Below are positions 44,585-54,492 of a stretch of DNA of 64,000 nucleotides, in pieces. Origin of the DNA: Niebla homalea (taxonomy: Eukaryota; Ascomycota; Lecanoromycetes; Lecanorales; Ramalinaceae); the NCBI GenBank assembly GCA_019925105.1, contig JAHGAU010000024.1, positions 558,001-622,000 on the forward strand, in the 5' to 3' direction. Each line of letters starts with the position of its first letter. The stretch's first letter is position 1. The notes beneath the pieces were generated by a model. That model was given only the letters and a program-made list of their open reading frames with translations, made no database searches and was not told the origin of the DNA. A program made the position numbers and the translations under genes.

Positions 44585-45751
44585 ATGCTATCGCTGAGGG
44601 TCTATGCTACCGGTTATCTTGCTCCCCAGCAAACCTATCGGATCGCATCTTGTATTCGAAGATACTCATCGTCACAGGAACCTTCAGCTGCTGGTACCAA
44701 GACACCGGTGCCAGATGACGCAAATCCGCCCAAGTCCAGATCACCCTTTTACTTCGATACTGGATATGCACTCTTCGCCAAACGACCATCACGCCCCTTC
44801 CCACCGCCGTTTCTCTCACCACCGTCCGGTTCCTTCTCGGATCCTCTGAGTACTCACAACAAGAGCAGACATCGCCGATCGCGCTCATATGTCGATGGAG
44901 AAATGATCAGAGGCGTAACCAGCGGAGACGACGCAGTCCTCGTGAGCGAGAGCTTCATAGGGGCGAACGATGGTGTAGGCGCATGGGCAACAAGGGAAAG
45001 AGGCCATGCCGCACTGTGGTCGCGCCTGATCTTGCATTTCTGGGCCTTGCAAGCCGAACGAGATGTGTTAGATATATCGACGGCATCCGAAGCCTCAGAG
45101 CCAAGTCCTATCAGGTACTTGCAAAAGGCGTACGAGCAGACAGTTGCGGCCACGTCATCGCCAAACGAATGGAATGGAACCACCACAGCTTGCGGGGCCT
45201 TGCTTCATCATGCCACCAAGGGAAAGCGGCAAGTTCCCATGCTCTACGTCACCAATCTGGGCGACTCACAGTGCCTCGTGCTACGTCCCAAAGACGGCGT
45301 AGAAGGTGACATCGTCTACAAGACGGACGAGCAATGGCATTGGTTTGACTGTCCGAAACAACTAGGAACCAACAGCCCAGATACCCCACAAAAGGACGCC
45401 GTAACGCAAGAGGTCGAGATCGAAGAGGACGACGTTGTGCTGGCAATGTCTGATGGCGTCATCGATAATCTTTGGGAGCATGAGATTCTGGAAAATGTGG
45501 TCGAAAGTATTCAGAAATGGGAGAAAGGAGAAGTCGGACAAGGCTCTGGTCATCGTGAAGCTGGCGCTGATGGGGGTATGCTCTACGTTGCTGAAGAGCT
45601 CGTGAGAGCTGCCAGACGCATTGCAGACGATCCGTACGCCGAAAGCCCTTTCATGGAACGCGCCGTTGAGGAAGGTCTCGCGATGGAAGGGGGAAAGCTC
45701 GACGACATCAGCGTTGTTGCTGCATTGTGCCGGAAGAAAGACCAAGGATGA
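44585..45751 (+). CDS. PTC7: Mitochondrial type 2C protein phosphatase Ptc7
   Basis: Metal-dependent Ser/Thr phosphatase; in yeast it acts in mitochondria, including on coenzyme Q biosynthesis. A single exon of 388 residues. The N-terminus is rich in Arg/Ser/Tyr without acidic residues (MLSLRVYATGYLAPQQTYRI), as in a mitochondrial presequence. Family motifs follow in order: SFIGANDGVGAW with the metal-binding Asp, NGTTTACGALL, LYVTNLGDSQCLVLRP, EQWHWFDCPKQLGTNSPDTP, the metal-binding VVLAMSDGVIDNLWEHE and GGKLDDISVVAALC. The open frame extends five codons upstream only through a TTG, so the ATG at 44585 is used. Confidence 0.92.
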   Translation: MLSLRVYATGYLAPQQTYRIASCIRRYSSSQEPSAAGTKTPVPDDANPPKSRSPFYFDTGYALFAKRPSRPFPPPFLSPPSGSFSDPLSTHNKSRHRRSRSYVDGEMIRGVTSGDDAVLVSESFIGANDGVGAWATRERGHAALWSRLILHFWALQAERDVLDISTASEASEPSPIRYLQKAYEQTVAATSSPNEWNGTTTACGALLHHATKGKRQVPMLYVTNLGDSQCLVLRPKDGVEGDIVYKTDEQWHWFDCPKQLGTNSPDTPQKDAVTQEVEIEEDDVVLAMSDGVIDNLWEHEILENVVESIQKWEKGEVGQGSGHREAGADGGMLYVAEELVRAARRIADDPYAESPFMERAVEEGLAMEGGKLDDISVVAALCRKKDQG

Positions 45752-46269
45752 CCTGGCCCCCCTCAATTCCTTTGCAAGCTTTTCTAACTTCGACGGTCGT
45801 CTAGCTTGTTCTGGCCAAGTGCCATAGGCTGTTTGGAACCGTCGTTGTACATTTGCGCCTAGAAGCTTGGTGAGAAGTAGCGATACCACCTTCTCACAAT
45901 TTCCGCAGAAGGAATTCTGGCCTGATTTTCTTAGATCAGCAGCGGCATCACAGCGCCTCGTGTCAAATTCAGCTGAGACTGCTCACTAGCAAGGTCCTGT
46001 TACTCGACTAGTAGCTATGCCACAACGGCTTGTTCGTGGCAAGCTCCAGAGATGTGAATCTATCAACTTTGAGGCTGTTGTCGACCGCTCTAGAATTTGG
46101 GGGCAATCCTGGGGATAGTACGAATCAGGAGAATCACGAGAATTAGTACTTAAAGGCCAGCATTTGTACTGTCCCGACGATTGAACGAGCAACCTCTTCT
46201 TCAAATCCAGAAGTCGATTCATCAATACCATTCCTTTGACACTGCACTTGTTCGTTTTGTATATCTAAG
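45752..46269. other. Intergenic region downstream of PTC7
   Basis: About 520 bases holding the PTC7 3' end and presumably the promoter of the small ORF that follows. Nothing else is recognisable. Confidence 0.4.
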
Positions 46270-46545
46270 ATGGGCGAAGAACAGGGTAATGTGATCATCG
46301 TGGCGCCGGAGACTAGATGGGTTCTTCAAAACGTCGAATGGAAATTGGAATTGAGGACAACAGAGGACGAATACTACTGTGCCAGTTTTGTAGACGCACC
46401 AACTGAACGGAAAGCTCTGCAATATTCTATAACAAAGTTGACAAACGAAGCCGGCGCATCTGAAAAAAAAGGTGTGATACTCATCCAGAAGGATAAGGCT
46501 GGCGACTTCAAGAGCCTCACTCAGAAGGAAGGTCACAATTTCTAA
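46270..46545 (+). CDS. Small hypothetical protein of 91 residues
   Basis: I do not recognise this protein. It begins MGEEQGNVIIVAPETRWVLQ and ends QKEGHNF. The composition is protein-like, with alternating strand-like segments (NVIIVAPE, EWKLELRTTEDEYYCASFV, KKGVILIQ) and no membrane helix or signal peptide, suggesting a small soluble alpha/beta protein. There is no obvious intron, and its stop lies in ordinary intergenic sequence. It could also be the first exon of a longer gene, or a chance frame. The neighbours PTC7 and UTP23 give no functional clue. Confidence 0.4.
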   Translation: MGEEQGNVIIVAPETRWVLQNVEWKLELRTTEDEYYCASFVDAPTERKALQYSITKLTNEAGASEKKGVILIQKDKAGDFKSLTQKEGHNF

Positions 46546-46996
46546 GTCACCAATGCCGATACGTTTCTGTATGGTTAGAAGAAAGGAGTGAGCAATCGCT
46601 TCCTCCTCGACCATAACCTAGGTTGTGATATTTTCCAGATAATCTCACGTTCGAATAGAGCCCATTCACCCCTACTTGCTAACCTTTCAAGCACCCTTTC
46701 GTCAAAGCAATGCTGAACATTATCTGCGAGAACACTATTGATGTGGTCAGAAAGTAAAGGTATGAAGACGTCAAATATCTCTTTAATTCTATTGAGTGCT
46801 CGGTTGCGGACCCATTGAGTAATCTGAAATCATTTGCCTGTCCAAAACATCCACAATTGATAGGAAAACGTCATCGCGCGATTGAACTGTTTTTTGCGCG
46901 CGCCGAGCCGCAGCCGAGGACATGGGATGCTTCAACAAAAAGATCTTAGGTCAAGATCCATAACGATCCCACCAAATATCCCAACATTCCGAAACA
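46546..46996. other. Intergenic region upstream of UTP23
   Basis: About 450 bases that should include the UTP23 promoter. No gene or repeat was recognised. Confidence 0.4.
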
Positions 46997-48029
46997 ATGA
47001 GGGGCAAACGAGCGAAGCAATATCGGAAATTGCTCAGGTAGTGACTACCTGTACAAGAAGCGAGTTCATTTGCTGATACCTCTCCAGGCAATATGCGCTC
47101 ACATTTGGGTTCCGAGAACCCTATCAAGTAATAGGTATGGTCCATTTCTCATCCATTCAGTCATTCTTACAGTCGCTGATAATGAAATCAACCCAGTTGA
47201 CGCACAAATGATCCAAGATGCCGCCCGCTTCACCATGGACCTCCCCACCTCCCTCTCGCGCACATTGAGCGGCAAAGTCAAACCCATGATCACACAATGC
47301 TCCATCCGCCATCTTTACGCTCTCCCCGCATCCGAACATCCTTACAAAGAAGCTCTCATTGCGGTTGCCAAATCTATGGAGAGGAGACGATGTAACCACC
47401 ACACCCTGGACGAACCCCTCACAACGCTAGAATGCCTAAAAAGCGTTATTGACCCGAAGAGCGTGAGCACGGATCAAGCGCTGGTCAACAAGTTCAACTA
47501 CGTCATCGCTGTGCAGGATGAGGAAGTACGGAGGTGGTGCAGAGGTGTGAGGGGGGTGCCACTCGTCTATGTGAAGAGGAGCGTGATGATCATGGAGCCC
47601 ATGAATGAAGGAAGCTTGGGGATCAGAGAAGGGGTGGAGAAGGGGAAGATGAGGAACGGGTTGCGAGGCCGAGTGGGTGATACGCTGGGGAAGAGGAAAC
47701 GAGAAGAGGAAGATGGGAGTGGAAAGGGGCAGGAAGGGGCTGATGGTGTGGTGGCCACGGCGAAAAGCGACAAAAAGCTCAGGAAAAAGGGACCAAAGGG
47801 GCCGAATCCATTGAGTGTGAAAAAACCGAAAAGGATGACGCAGGCGCCGAGCCACCCCACTGTGGACGAAGTGGGTACGAAGGAATCTGGCACACAGAGT
47901 ACTGACGGCAAAGCTGTGGCGGATGTGCAGCCTGAAGTGGTGAAACGAAAGCGCAGAAGGAAGCACGGCTCCAAAACGGCGGATCGATCCATGAGTCTCG
48001 CAGATGGTGATATCGGAGACTCTGCATGA
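46997..48029 (+). CDS. UTP23: rRNA-processing protein Utp23 (PIN-like, SSU processome)
   Basis: Nucleolar PIN-domain relative of Fcf1/Utp24, needed for early cleavages of pre-18S rRNA and release of snR30. Exons are 46997-47037, 47088-47134 and 47197-48029, giving 306 residues. The two small first exons encode MRGKRAKQYRKLLRQYALTF and GFREPYQVI, joined to VDAQMIQDAARF. The zinc-site residues are visible (CSIRHLYAL, RRRCNHHT, RRWCRGVRGVPLVYVKRS). The last 120 residues are basic and low-complexity with KRKREEE and KRKRRRKHGSK patches, fitting nucleolar localisation. Catalytic acids of an active PIN nuclease are incomplete in this family, so the role is mainly structural. Confidence 0.93.
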
Positions 48030-48311
48030 TATGGAAATATCGGTTGGAGTTGAGTGTGTTGGTTTTGAGATACCCCAAATGCTGTTCATTGATCTCTCTC
48101 GGAGAGCAATTGCCTTATGTTCGATCTCTGCGGAGCGTTGTGTACAAGCACTGCAAACAAGTCCGCCCATTCTTTGCCATCTCCGGAACGCCACGCTGTA
48201 ATCACCACCATCAATCAAATCATGGCAACCCATCCTCCACCCCTCCACCCCGTCCTCCACTCCTGCGTCCACTTAGATCAATGACCATGCCCGATCATTC
48301 GCCTCAAAATC
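48030..48311. other. Convergent region between UTP23 and CMC2
   Basis: These 282 bases contain the 3' ends of both genes. The minus-strand frame that crosses it overlaps UTP23 antisense and is not a gene. Confidence 0.5.
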
Positions 48312-48634
48312 TCACGACTCCTCATCGATCTCCCTCCACAATTTCACAACTTTCTCCCTCCTCTCCTTCGCCTTTTCCCGATTCTTCGCCGTGCGCTCCA
48401 ATCGCTCCGCCCTCAAGCATTTATTCACATTACGTTTGGCTTCGTTGCAGCCGCCCAGCATTTTCTGGATGTAGCCGGCGGCGTGGCATTCGTCCAGGAG
48501 GGCCATGACTTCTTCGCATCCTGATGGAGAGGGTTAGAATGGTTCATGAAAGTGCTGAAGGATGGGGATGTAGGAGTTTGCGAGAGAGAGGTGGGGATAC
48601 CTGTATTGTCTTTGGTGTGGAGGTGGGGATGCAT
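48312..48634 (-). CDS. CMC2: Cox assembly mitochondrial protein 2 (twin CX9C protein Cmc2)
   Basis: Small intermembrane-space protein imported through the Mia40 disulphide relay and needed for cytochrome c oxidase biogenesis. Exons on the minus strand are 48634-48601 and 48520-48312, giving 80 residues. The start MHPHLHTKDNTG joins to CEEVMALLDEC, which is the first CX9C motif; the second is CNEAKRNVNKC. The tail LRAERLERTAKNREKAKERR is characteristic of Cmc2. The open frame without the intron runs into unrelated sequence, and a shorter frame starting at MALLDEC would lack the first essential cysteine. Confidence 0.93.
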
Positions 48635-48935
48635 GTTGGCGCCTGTGTGCAGATCTGTATAGAGAGAAGAAGAGTGGTACAACGAACGACGAGTCAGAGA
48701 GTCTATTCTACGGATGGCGAGAGCTAGGATGATGTACCTCGTTAATTGCACATGAGGTTGCTGAGGCCCACCGCACCACACCAACAACCCCGGACCTTGC
48801 GGATTCAATTCCACCTTTGAAGATTCTGTCTTGGCAAAATCTGTCCCTTGTATCCTTACTTCCTCCAGCTCCAATCGATCCAAACAGCCCGCTTCCTCGC
48901 CCTTGCGGCTCATTCCACATCATTACACCTCTAAA
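48635..48935. promoter_or_regulatory. Divergent promoter region of CMC2 and OST2
   Basis: These 301 bases lie between two start codons pointing apart. An upstream in-frame ATG for OST2 at 48831 exists in this stretch but has no family support. Confidence 0.4.
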
Positions 48936-49837
48936 ATGGCGCCCAAACGCTCCCAGATTTCGTCCTCCTCCACCAACGTCCCTCCGATCCCGTCCCCCCC
49001 CTCTACCACCACCACCACTACCTCCTCCTCCTCCTCAACATCAAACCCCCCCTCCTCGAAATCCTCCTCCTCATCACCCGCAAATGCCCAAGACGTCGTC
49101 CTGGACTTGTGGGATCGGTACAGGCAGACCACCCAGCAGCGGACGAAGCTGCTGGATGCGTTCATGGCGTTCCTGGTCCTGGTTGGGGGGTTGCAATTCG
49201 TCTATTGCGTCGTGGCTGGGAATTATGTGGGTTCTTCTTCTACTACTACTACTCCCCGTCCCCTCCCCTTACAAGTCTCGTTCTCATGAATGATGTGGTT
49301 GGGGATGGCTGGCTCTGGGAGAGCGCACGCGCGCAGCACGCAAGAAAGCAAGAAAGCAAGCAAGCACTTGGGAAAATGAATGAGAGAAACACTCAGTTCA
49401 AGAACCCCCCCCGGGCGGAGGAAGCCCCCTCAAAAAACCCGAAAAAAGGGGGGAGCAGCTATGGATTGTGTAATGAATTGATTGACTGATGTGTGGGAGA
49501 GAAAACACAAAACAGCCCTTCAACGCGTTCCTGTCCGGCTTCTCGGCCACGGTCGGCCAGTTCGTGCTCACCGCCTCGTTGCGCATCCAGACGAACCCGG
49601 AGAACGAGGGGGAGTTTGGGGCGAGTATGTCGCATGAACGGTAAATCATTTCCCCCCCCCCCGGCTCAATACACACAGCGTGTTCTCCAATCTCTGTGCT
49701 GTGCAGTGCTTCGTAAAGAGCAATTGGTGATGGGAAAAGGGGCAAAGGGGGCTGATCATCTGTGTGATAGGGCATTCGCGGATTTCGTGCTGGGGAGTGT
49801 GATATTGCATTTCTTTTGCGTGAATTTCATCAATTGA
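48936..49837 (+). CDS. OST2: Oligosaccharyltransferase subunit Ost2 (DAD1)
   Basis: Small integral membrane subunit of the N-glycosylation complex in the ER. Exons are 48936-49226, 49516-49640 and 49771-49837, giving 160 residues. The first 50 residues are a Ser/Thr/Pro low-complexity stretch, longer than in many homologues. The conserved core begins [20 protein letters not shown], has membrane helices [40 protein letters not shown] and [14 protein letters not shown], and ends FCVNFIN, the classic DAD1 C-terminus (LHLVVMNFIG type). The first intron is 289 nt, several times longer than most introns here, and contains simple repeats. The second donor is GTAAAT. The downstream region converges on ARO8. 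Confidence 0.92.
49338..49367. repeat. Short tandem AAGC/AAAGC repeat inside OST2 intron 1
   Basis: Units of CAAGAAAG and CAAG are repeated about five times. The repeat lies in the unusually long first intron, next to G- and C-runs around 49400-49455 (eight C, then six G). Confidence 0.55.
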
Positions 49838-50382
49838 TGATGATGGGTGTGTGTGTGGGAAAGGCAGGCAGACAAAGGAAAAGGCGACGAGAGTGGAGGG
49901 GAGCATAGCATCTGGGGCCCATCAAACTCGAGAGAGCACTTTGGCATTGTTCAGGTGCGCCATTTAGATGTGATTGCAGCCATGTAAGTTCCTGCAAGGA
50001 TTATATGAGGTATGTACTATATTGTGAAAGCATTGAGCATTGTCAATCCCAAACGCCACTGCATCATACGTTTCAGTCGTTACGGTCATTTCCCGCGGCC
50101 ATCTCCTGCGCCAGGTCAGAGCGTTTGTTGGTGTCTTTTTCGTTTCTTTCGAATAAGGATTGACTTCGGGTCATTGCGTGGCGAAACTTCCTTGATGAAA
50201 TGGAGAGAACGGAAATCCAACACGGTGCGCCTGAGATGCACAAATTGTCACTATCGTGGATGCTAAGGCGCTTTTGCGGGGATTAATCTTCTTTGTAACG
50301 TAATTAGAAGAACACACATATCAGGACCGATGATCCTTGCCAGGGATCTTGTTTCGCAGTCCACAAGTACTTCAATCCTGTT
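49838..50382. other. Convergent intergenic region between OST2 and the ARO8-like gene
   Basis: Contains two 3' untranslated regions. No frame, repeat or RNA gene stands out. Confidence 0.45.
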
Positions 50383-52041
50383 TCAACCACCGTTGCCATT
50401 GCCGATCTCATTACACATCTTCCCATCCAGGCCGAAGGACTCTCGAAGCGCTTCTCCGAATCGTTCGATTCCCATTCGGACCTGCTCGTTGGATGCCGCC
50501 GCGAACGTGCACCTGAAGAAGATCTCATCGGCTGCCTCGCCCTCAGCGCGGAACCAGCTACCCTTGCAAGCAAGCGTCCCCTTCTCAATTCCAGCATGGA
50601 AGATCTCATCCTCCACGTCCGAGACCGACTTCTCGCCGAAGCCAGGATGCTTGGTCCAATCAATCTTGATCCAATGGAACATCCCTGCCATGGGCGGTAC
50701 CCACGATGCCACCTCGCAAGGCAAATACTGTTCGCAAGCAAATAGCATGTTATCCCGGCGCTTGGTGTACTCGAGACGCATGTAGATGAGCCAGTCGATG
50801 AAGCCTGCGTGACCCCACGTTTCCTCCAGCAGCTTGAAGAGGATGATTTGGGAGGTGCCCGCAGGGTTTTGGACGCAGACCTCACTGTGGCGGACGAAGC
50901 GCTCGACGATCTGCTCGGATGCGGTGATCCATCCGGTGCGGAGGCCAGGGGCGATGATCTTGGAAAAGGAATCCATGCGCATGACGCGCCCGTCGACGTC
51001 CAGGGAGAGCAGAGAGGGGACGAGACTGTCAAAGAACTCCTGGTGTGAGGAAGGGGGCGGGGCGTCAGGTGCATCGGCGCCCGTGTAGGGTTGCATCTGC
51101 AGGAAGAAGTATGGTTCATCTTCGATGATGTAGAGGTCATGCCTCTGGGCTATGCGGTAGATCTCTTCCCTACGCTGACGGGACTGTGTTGCGCCAGTTG
51201 GGTTCTGGCCAGTGGGGACTGTGTATAGCAGGAACGGCTTGGGCTTCTTGTTGTGAAGACTTGGGTCCCAGTCGCTAAGGATTGAATCCAGACTTGACGG
51301 GAGAAGACCCTCCTCATCGACATCCACGCCTACCCAAATTGCACCCAATGGGCGCGCAGTCTCGGCTGCAGAAGCGAATGTGTATGCTTCGGTGAAGATG
51401 TAGTCCCCACGATTGATGAACATGCGGAAGGCAATGTCAAGGGCGCTGGTGCTGCCGACGGTGAGGGCGCAGCCCCAATCCTGGTAGAGGGGATGATGAA
51501 TGATTTCTGTATGCTCGGTCACGAACCGCAGCATCTGTGCAGAGCCGGTGGCCCGTCCATAGTTCAAGGCGACGTGGAGATCGTAGATGCTTTTGCCATT
51601 GGCTATGTCCTGCTTGCCAATCCTTTTGATGACGCCCAAGACCTCTGTCTCTTCCTCGGAGAAATGTGGCACAGATGGGAACTTGACGTCAATGTGTTCA
51701 ATTGGAAAGTATTGGCTCGAGGGTAGGCCACCTCCTAGTGAGACGAGGCCTGGCTTTGTCAAGTATTTGCCGGCGGATTTCAGTGACGACGGCTTTCGAG
51801 ATTGGCTCTCCTCTGTTATCTTATGATCCCATCTCTTTGCCTTTGTTTTACCGGGGCTGGGGCTTTTGTACATGTCACTGCAGGTATGGGCTGCGATCCC
51901 TCCAACGAATTGGGGCGCCTTGGATCGCCTTGCCGGTACGCCATTGATGCTCAGCTTATCCGACTTGATCGTAGCGATCTCTGTGTCTGTGGATCCTGAA
52001 AGGCTGTAAACGTTGGTCTCCGTGGCAGCTGGGGGTGTCAT
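50383..52041 (-). CDS. ARO8: Aromatic amino acid aminotransferase, Aro8 type (fold I PLP enzyme)
   Basis: Cytosolic transaminase for Phe, Tyr, Trp and often 2-aminoadipate, used in aromatic biosynthesis and breakdown. Single exon of 552 residues. The PLP lysine lies in RMDSFSKIIAPGLRTGW; other family landmarks are AKRWDHKITEESQSRKPSSL, GLVSLGGGLPSSQYFP, LTVGSTSALDIAFRMFI, LLYTVPTGQNPTGAT and LYIIEDEPYFFLQM, with the substrate carboxyl-binding Arg in FFRCTFAA. The open frame extends 12 codons upstream from a GTG, so the ATG at 52041 (MTPPAATET) is used. Aro8 versus the closely related 2-aminoadipate transaminase cannot be separated by eye. Confidence 0.9.
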   Translation of the reverse strand: MTPPAATETNVYSLSGSTDTEIATIKSDKLSINGVPARRSKAPQFVGGIAAHTCSDMYKSPSPGKTKAKRWDHKITEESQSRKPSSLKSAGKYLTKPGLVSLGGGLPSSQYFPIEHIDVKFPSVPHFSEEETEVLGVIKRIGKQDIANGKSIYDLHVALNYGRATGSAQMLRFVTEHTEIIHHPLYQDWGCALTVGSTSALDIAFRMFINRGDYIFTEAYTFASAAETARPLGAIWVGVDVDEEGLLPSSLDSILSDWDPSLHNKKPKPFLLYTVPTGQNPTGATQSRQRREEIYRIAQRHDLYIIEDEPYFFLQMQPYTGADAPDAPPPSSHQEFFDSLVPSLLSLDVDGRVMRMDSFSKIIAPGLRTGWITASEQIVERFVRHSEVCVQNPAGTSQIILFKLLEETWGHAGFIDWLIYMRLEYTKRRDNMLFACEQYLPCEVASWVPPMAGMFHWIKIDWTKHPGFGEKSVSDVEDEIFHAGIEKGTLACKGSWFRAEGEAADEIFFRCTFAAASNEQVRMGIERFGEALRESFGLDGKMCNEIGNGNGG

Positions 52042-53263
52042 TGTGAGCTGTAGCAACTGATGGTGAAGCCTTGACACCTAATTGTGGTATGTAAACAGTG
52101 GTTGATAGTGACATTAAGAAGGAAAAACAGGGGAGGTAAGAATGGAAAAAGGGAAATATATAGTGTCCAGCAGTACGGATTCCCCTCATAGTAGAGTAAG
52201 CAAACGGCAAAAGGCAAAACGGACCCAGGTTTCGTTTGCGGTACCGGCTTTCATATCTTAAAGTTGGTCCATTGCTTCATTCTTATCAGCCATCCTTATC
52301 GGCCAAGTGCCGATGGTAGCCGATCACCATGGGGGCCGAAACAGGCATAGCTCCGTCACCACAACCAATGACATTGAACTAAAGAAAGACTCCCATTAGG
52401 TACCTCCTGTCCTGTTTGGCAATTTGGAAATCGAATTTGGAAAAGGAAGAAGCTTGCCGGATACGCAGCTTCAATGGACTCTGCGGCTTCCCGCGCAATA
52501 ATGGGGCCAAAGAGTATCAGATTCCTCCATCGGCGGAGACGGGTACATACCTTCTAAGGCTTCTATCCCACCAGCCCTGGCTAGCAAATTGCGAATCCGA
52601 TCAATCCGCAAATTTTTACTTACTTGCGGGAGCTTGCAACTGGTGTGGATCTGATCGAGTTTCAGATCTAGTTATTGCCATCTAGTAGGGATGGTAACAT
52701 AGGAGGAAACCGCACGCGAGCAGCCTTGGCCGCGATCGAAAGACCTCAATGAATCTTCGCCTGTCCACCAGCATTGACTTTGTGAAACGTGTTTGGGTAT
52801 CCTAAAAATCTGTCCAAAATGCTGTCCCTGATCAGGTCATCGTCTTGCAAACAAACCAAGCACTGACCGCTGCGCCAGTGTGATCCCATCGGAATCCTGT
52901 GCCTGTGTGCGTGCCGCTGAGCACTTGCAATGTCTATATACCCCAATTCCTTCATCCCAGACTCCTGTCCATAATCACACAAGTTGTCGCCGTAATCGAA
53001 TCGCTTTTCGCGCCTCCACGACTTTATTATCAAATGCAAGCTTGTCGGTACATATACAGTGATGTCGACCAAAGTCTGTTGCCCTTGGTCTGCGATCTGC
53101 GACTCCACACCATTATCCACAAGTTGATCCCTAAGTAACGACACAAGAGTGAAATCCGCATGGTCGCCTGCCACGCCAGAGTTGTGAGGAGGTAAGTGCT
53201 AGGAGATTGTGTGTGGTGATCGTGTGGAGGGCGAGATGCTGGCAGTGAGGATGCCAAAAGAAA
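52042..53263. other. Intergenic region between the ARO8-like gene and HAP3
   Basis: About 1.2 kb containing the ARO8 promoter and the HAP3 3' end. A 142-codon minus-strand frame at 53174-52746 lies here but has no family features (see rejected items). No repeats were recognised. Confidence 0.4.
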
Positions 53264-54492
53264 CTAGTAATGTTCCCCCGTGACCCCGTTGTTCGTGGTC
53301 CCGGGGGGGTACACACTGCTGTAGGATTCTTGTTGGGATGGATCGAGGCCATGAGGACTAATAAGATGGTCGACACCGCCGTCCGAGCTTGGGAAAGGAG
53401 CTTGAGGATTTTGGCCGCCAGCGCTGGTCGGAGGCTGACCTGCGCCGTAAGAACTGCCTGGCCGTGGTTGACCAGCCTGATTGTCTCCTCGTTGCGATTG
53501 AGACTTTACCACATGATTATTCGGGTGAACAATTGTAAGTCGCAAGCAATAGGAAGGGACAAGGGGGGATGGCCGGGGCGGGGGGAGAGGCAGAAGAGGA
53601 GGAGGAAGAAGAGGAAGAGGCGACGTGTCCATTGGAGTAAACATACCTCTCTATATTTGGTCAAGTATATCTTCAATGCCTCAGCATAATTCTCGAAGCC
53701 TGTCGATGTCATGGCAAACAAGATGTCTTCGCCGTTGACCGTCTTTCTCTTCTCTTGTTGGCACTTTTCCGACGCTGTTGTGGTGATATAATCAGAAAAA
53801 AAGGGTGGTCGACGCAGCAGAACATTCTCTACACGTACCTTCACTAGTGATGAACGATATGAACTCACTCACGCACTCCTGCATGCATTCTTTTGCTTCT
53901 TTCGCAATTTTGGCATTTTCCGGCAGAGCAGTCTTCATGATTCGGGCCACTGGAGCAAAATTGCGTATGTTAGCATCTGGAACGTAGCTATGAGGTCTGC
54001 CACTCCGTTGCAGCGATGGCTCCAGCGGGGAAATTCGGGACATGACGAACGCCCACTAAAGGGAGGTGTGACTTGGACCATAGAGAATGAGGAAACGAAC
54101 TGCTGGCGCAGATCTTTAGATTGTGTGGAGAAGGCAAACCAGTCGATGTTGCGCATGCGAGGTCCCCTATCCTCACAAGCGACACCTCTCCCACGCCTCC
54201 CTAGCCAACATCTTGCATCGGTCGCAAACCACATTAAGCGCGCAAAAGTTCAACATTCTCTTCAGCTCTCGTACATGATCGGGGCAAGGTGCGACGGCAT
54301 TTGGAAATTAAAGTGGGATTGAGGAAATTTTGTAAACCAACCATTCGCAATCGGCAGCCAGCGGTCTTGTTCCTTGACGTCGAAGTCGTAGGCCTCGCGC
54401 GCCTGAGCTTCTTCGCCGCGCTCCATCTGGTCTGAATTGTCGGGCGAAGCATCTCCAGCACCCTCCCCGTCCTTCGGGGGGGATACGGACAT
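53264..54492 (-). CDS. HAP3: CCAAT-binding factor subunit Hap3 (NF-YB)
   Basis: Histone-fold subunit of the CCAAT-binding complex, which with Hap2 and Hap5 activates respiratory, iron and many other genes. Exons on the minus strand are 54492-54342, 53949-53839, 53774-53647 and 53503-53264, giving 209 residues. The conserved core is spread over exons 1-3: [60 protein letters not shown] and [20 protein letters not shown], then [11 protein letters not shown]. This is the NF-YB histone fold with the Hap5 and DNA contacts. The C-terminal exon is Gln/Gly/Pro-rich and disordered. The first intron is 392 nt, long for this window, with donor GTTGGT; the third intron (143 nt) contains a long pyrimidine run on the coding strand. 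Confidence 0.94.

Noticed and set aside
47436..48272. 278-codon minus-strand frame opposite UTP23
   Set aside because: It is antisense to the firmly identified UTP23 coding exon and has His/Pro/Phe-rich shadow composition.
50304..51140. 278-codon minus-strand frame within the ARO8-like gene
   Set aside because: It is another frame of the same strand as the aminotransferase and is Ser/Arg-rich, a typical frame shadow.
52746..53174. 142-codon minus-strand frame between HAP3 and the ARO8-like gene
   Set aside because: No recognisable motif, composition not protein-like, and it lies where the HAP3 3' untranslated region is expected. I could not join it to any other exon.
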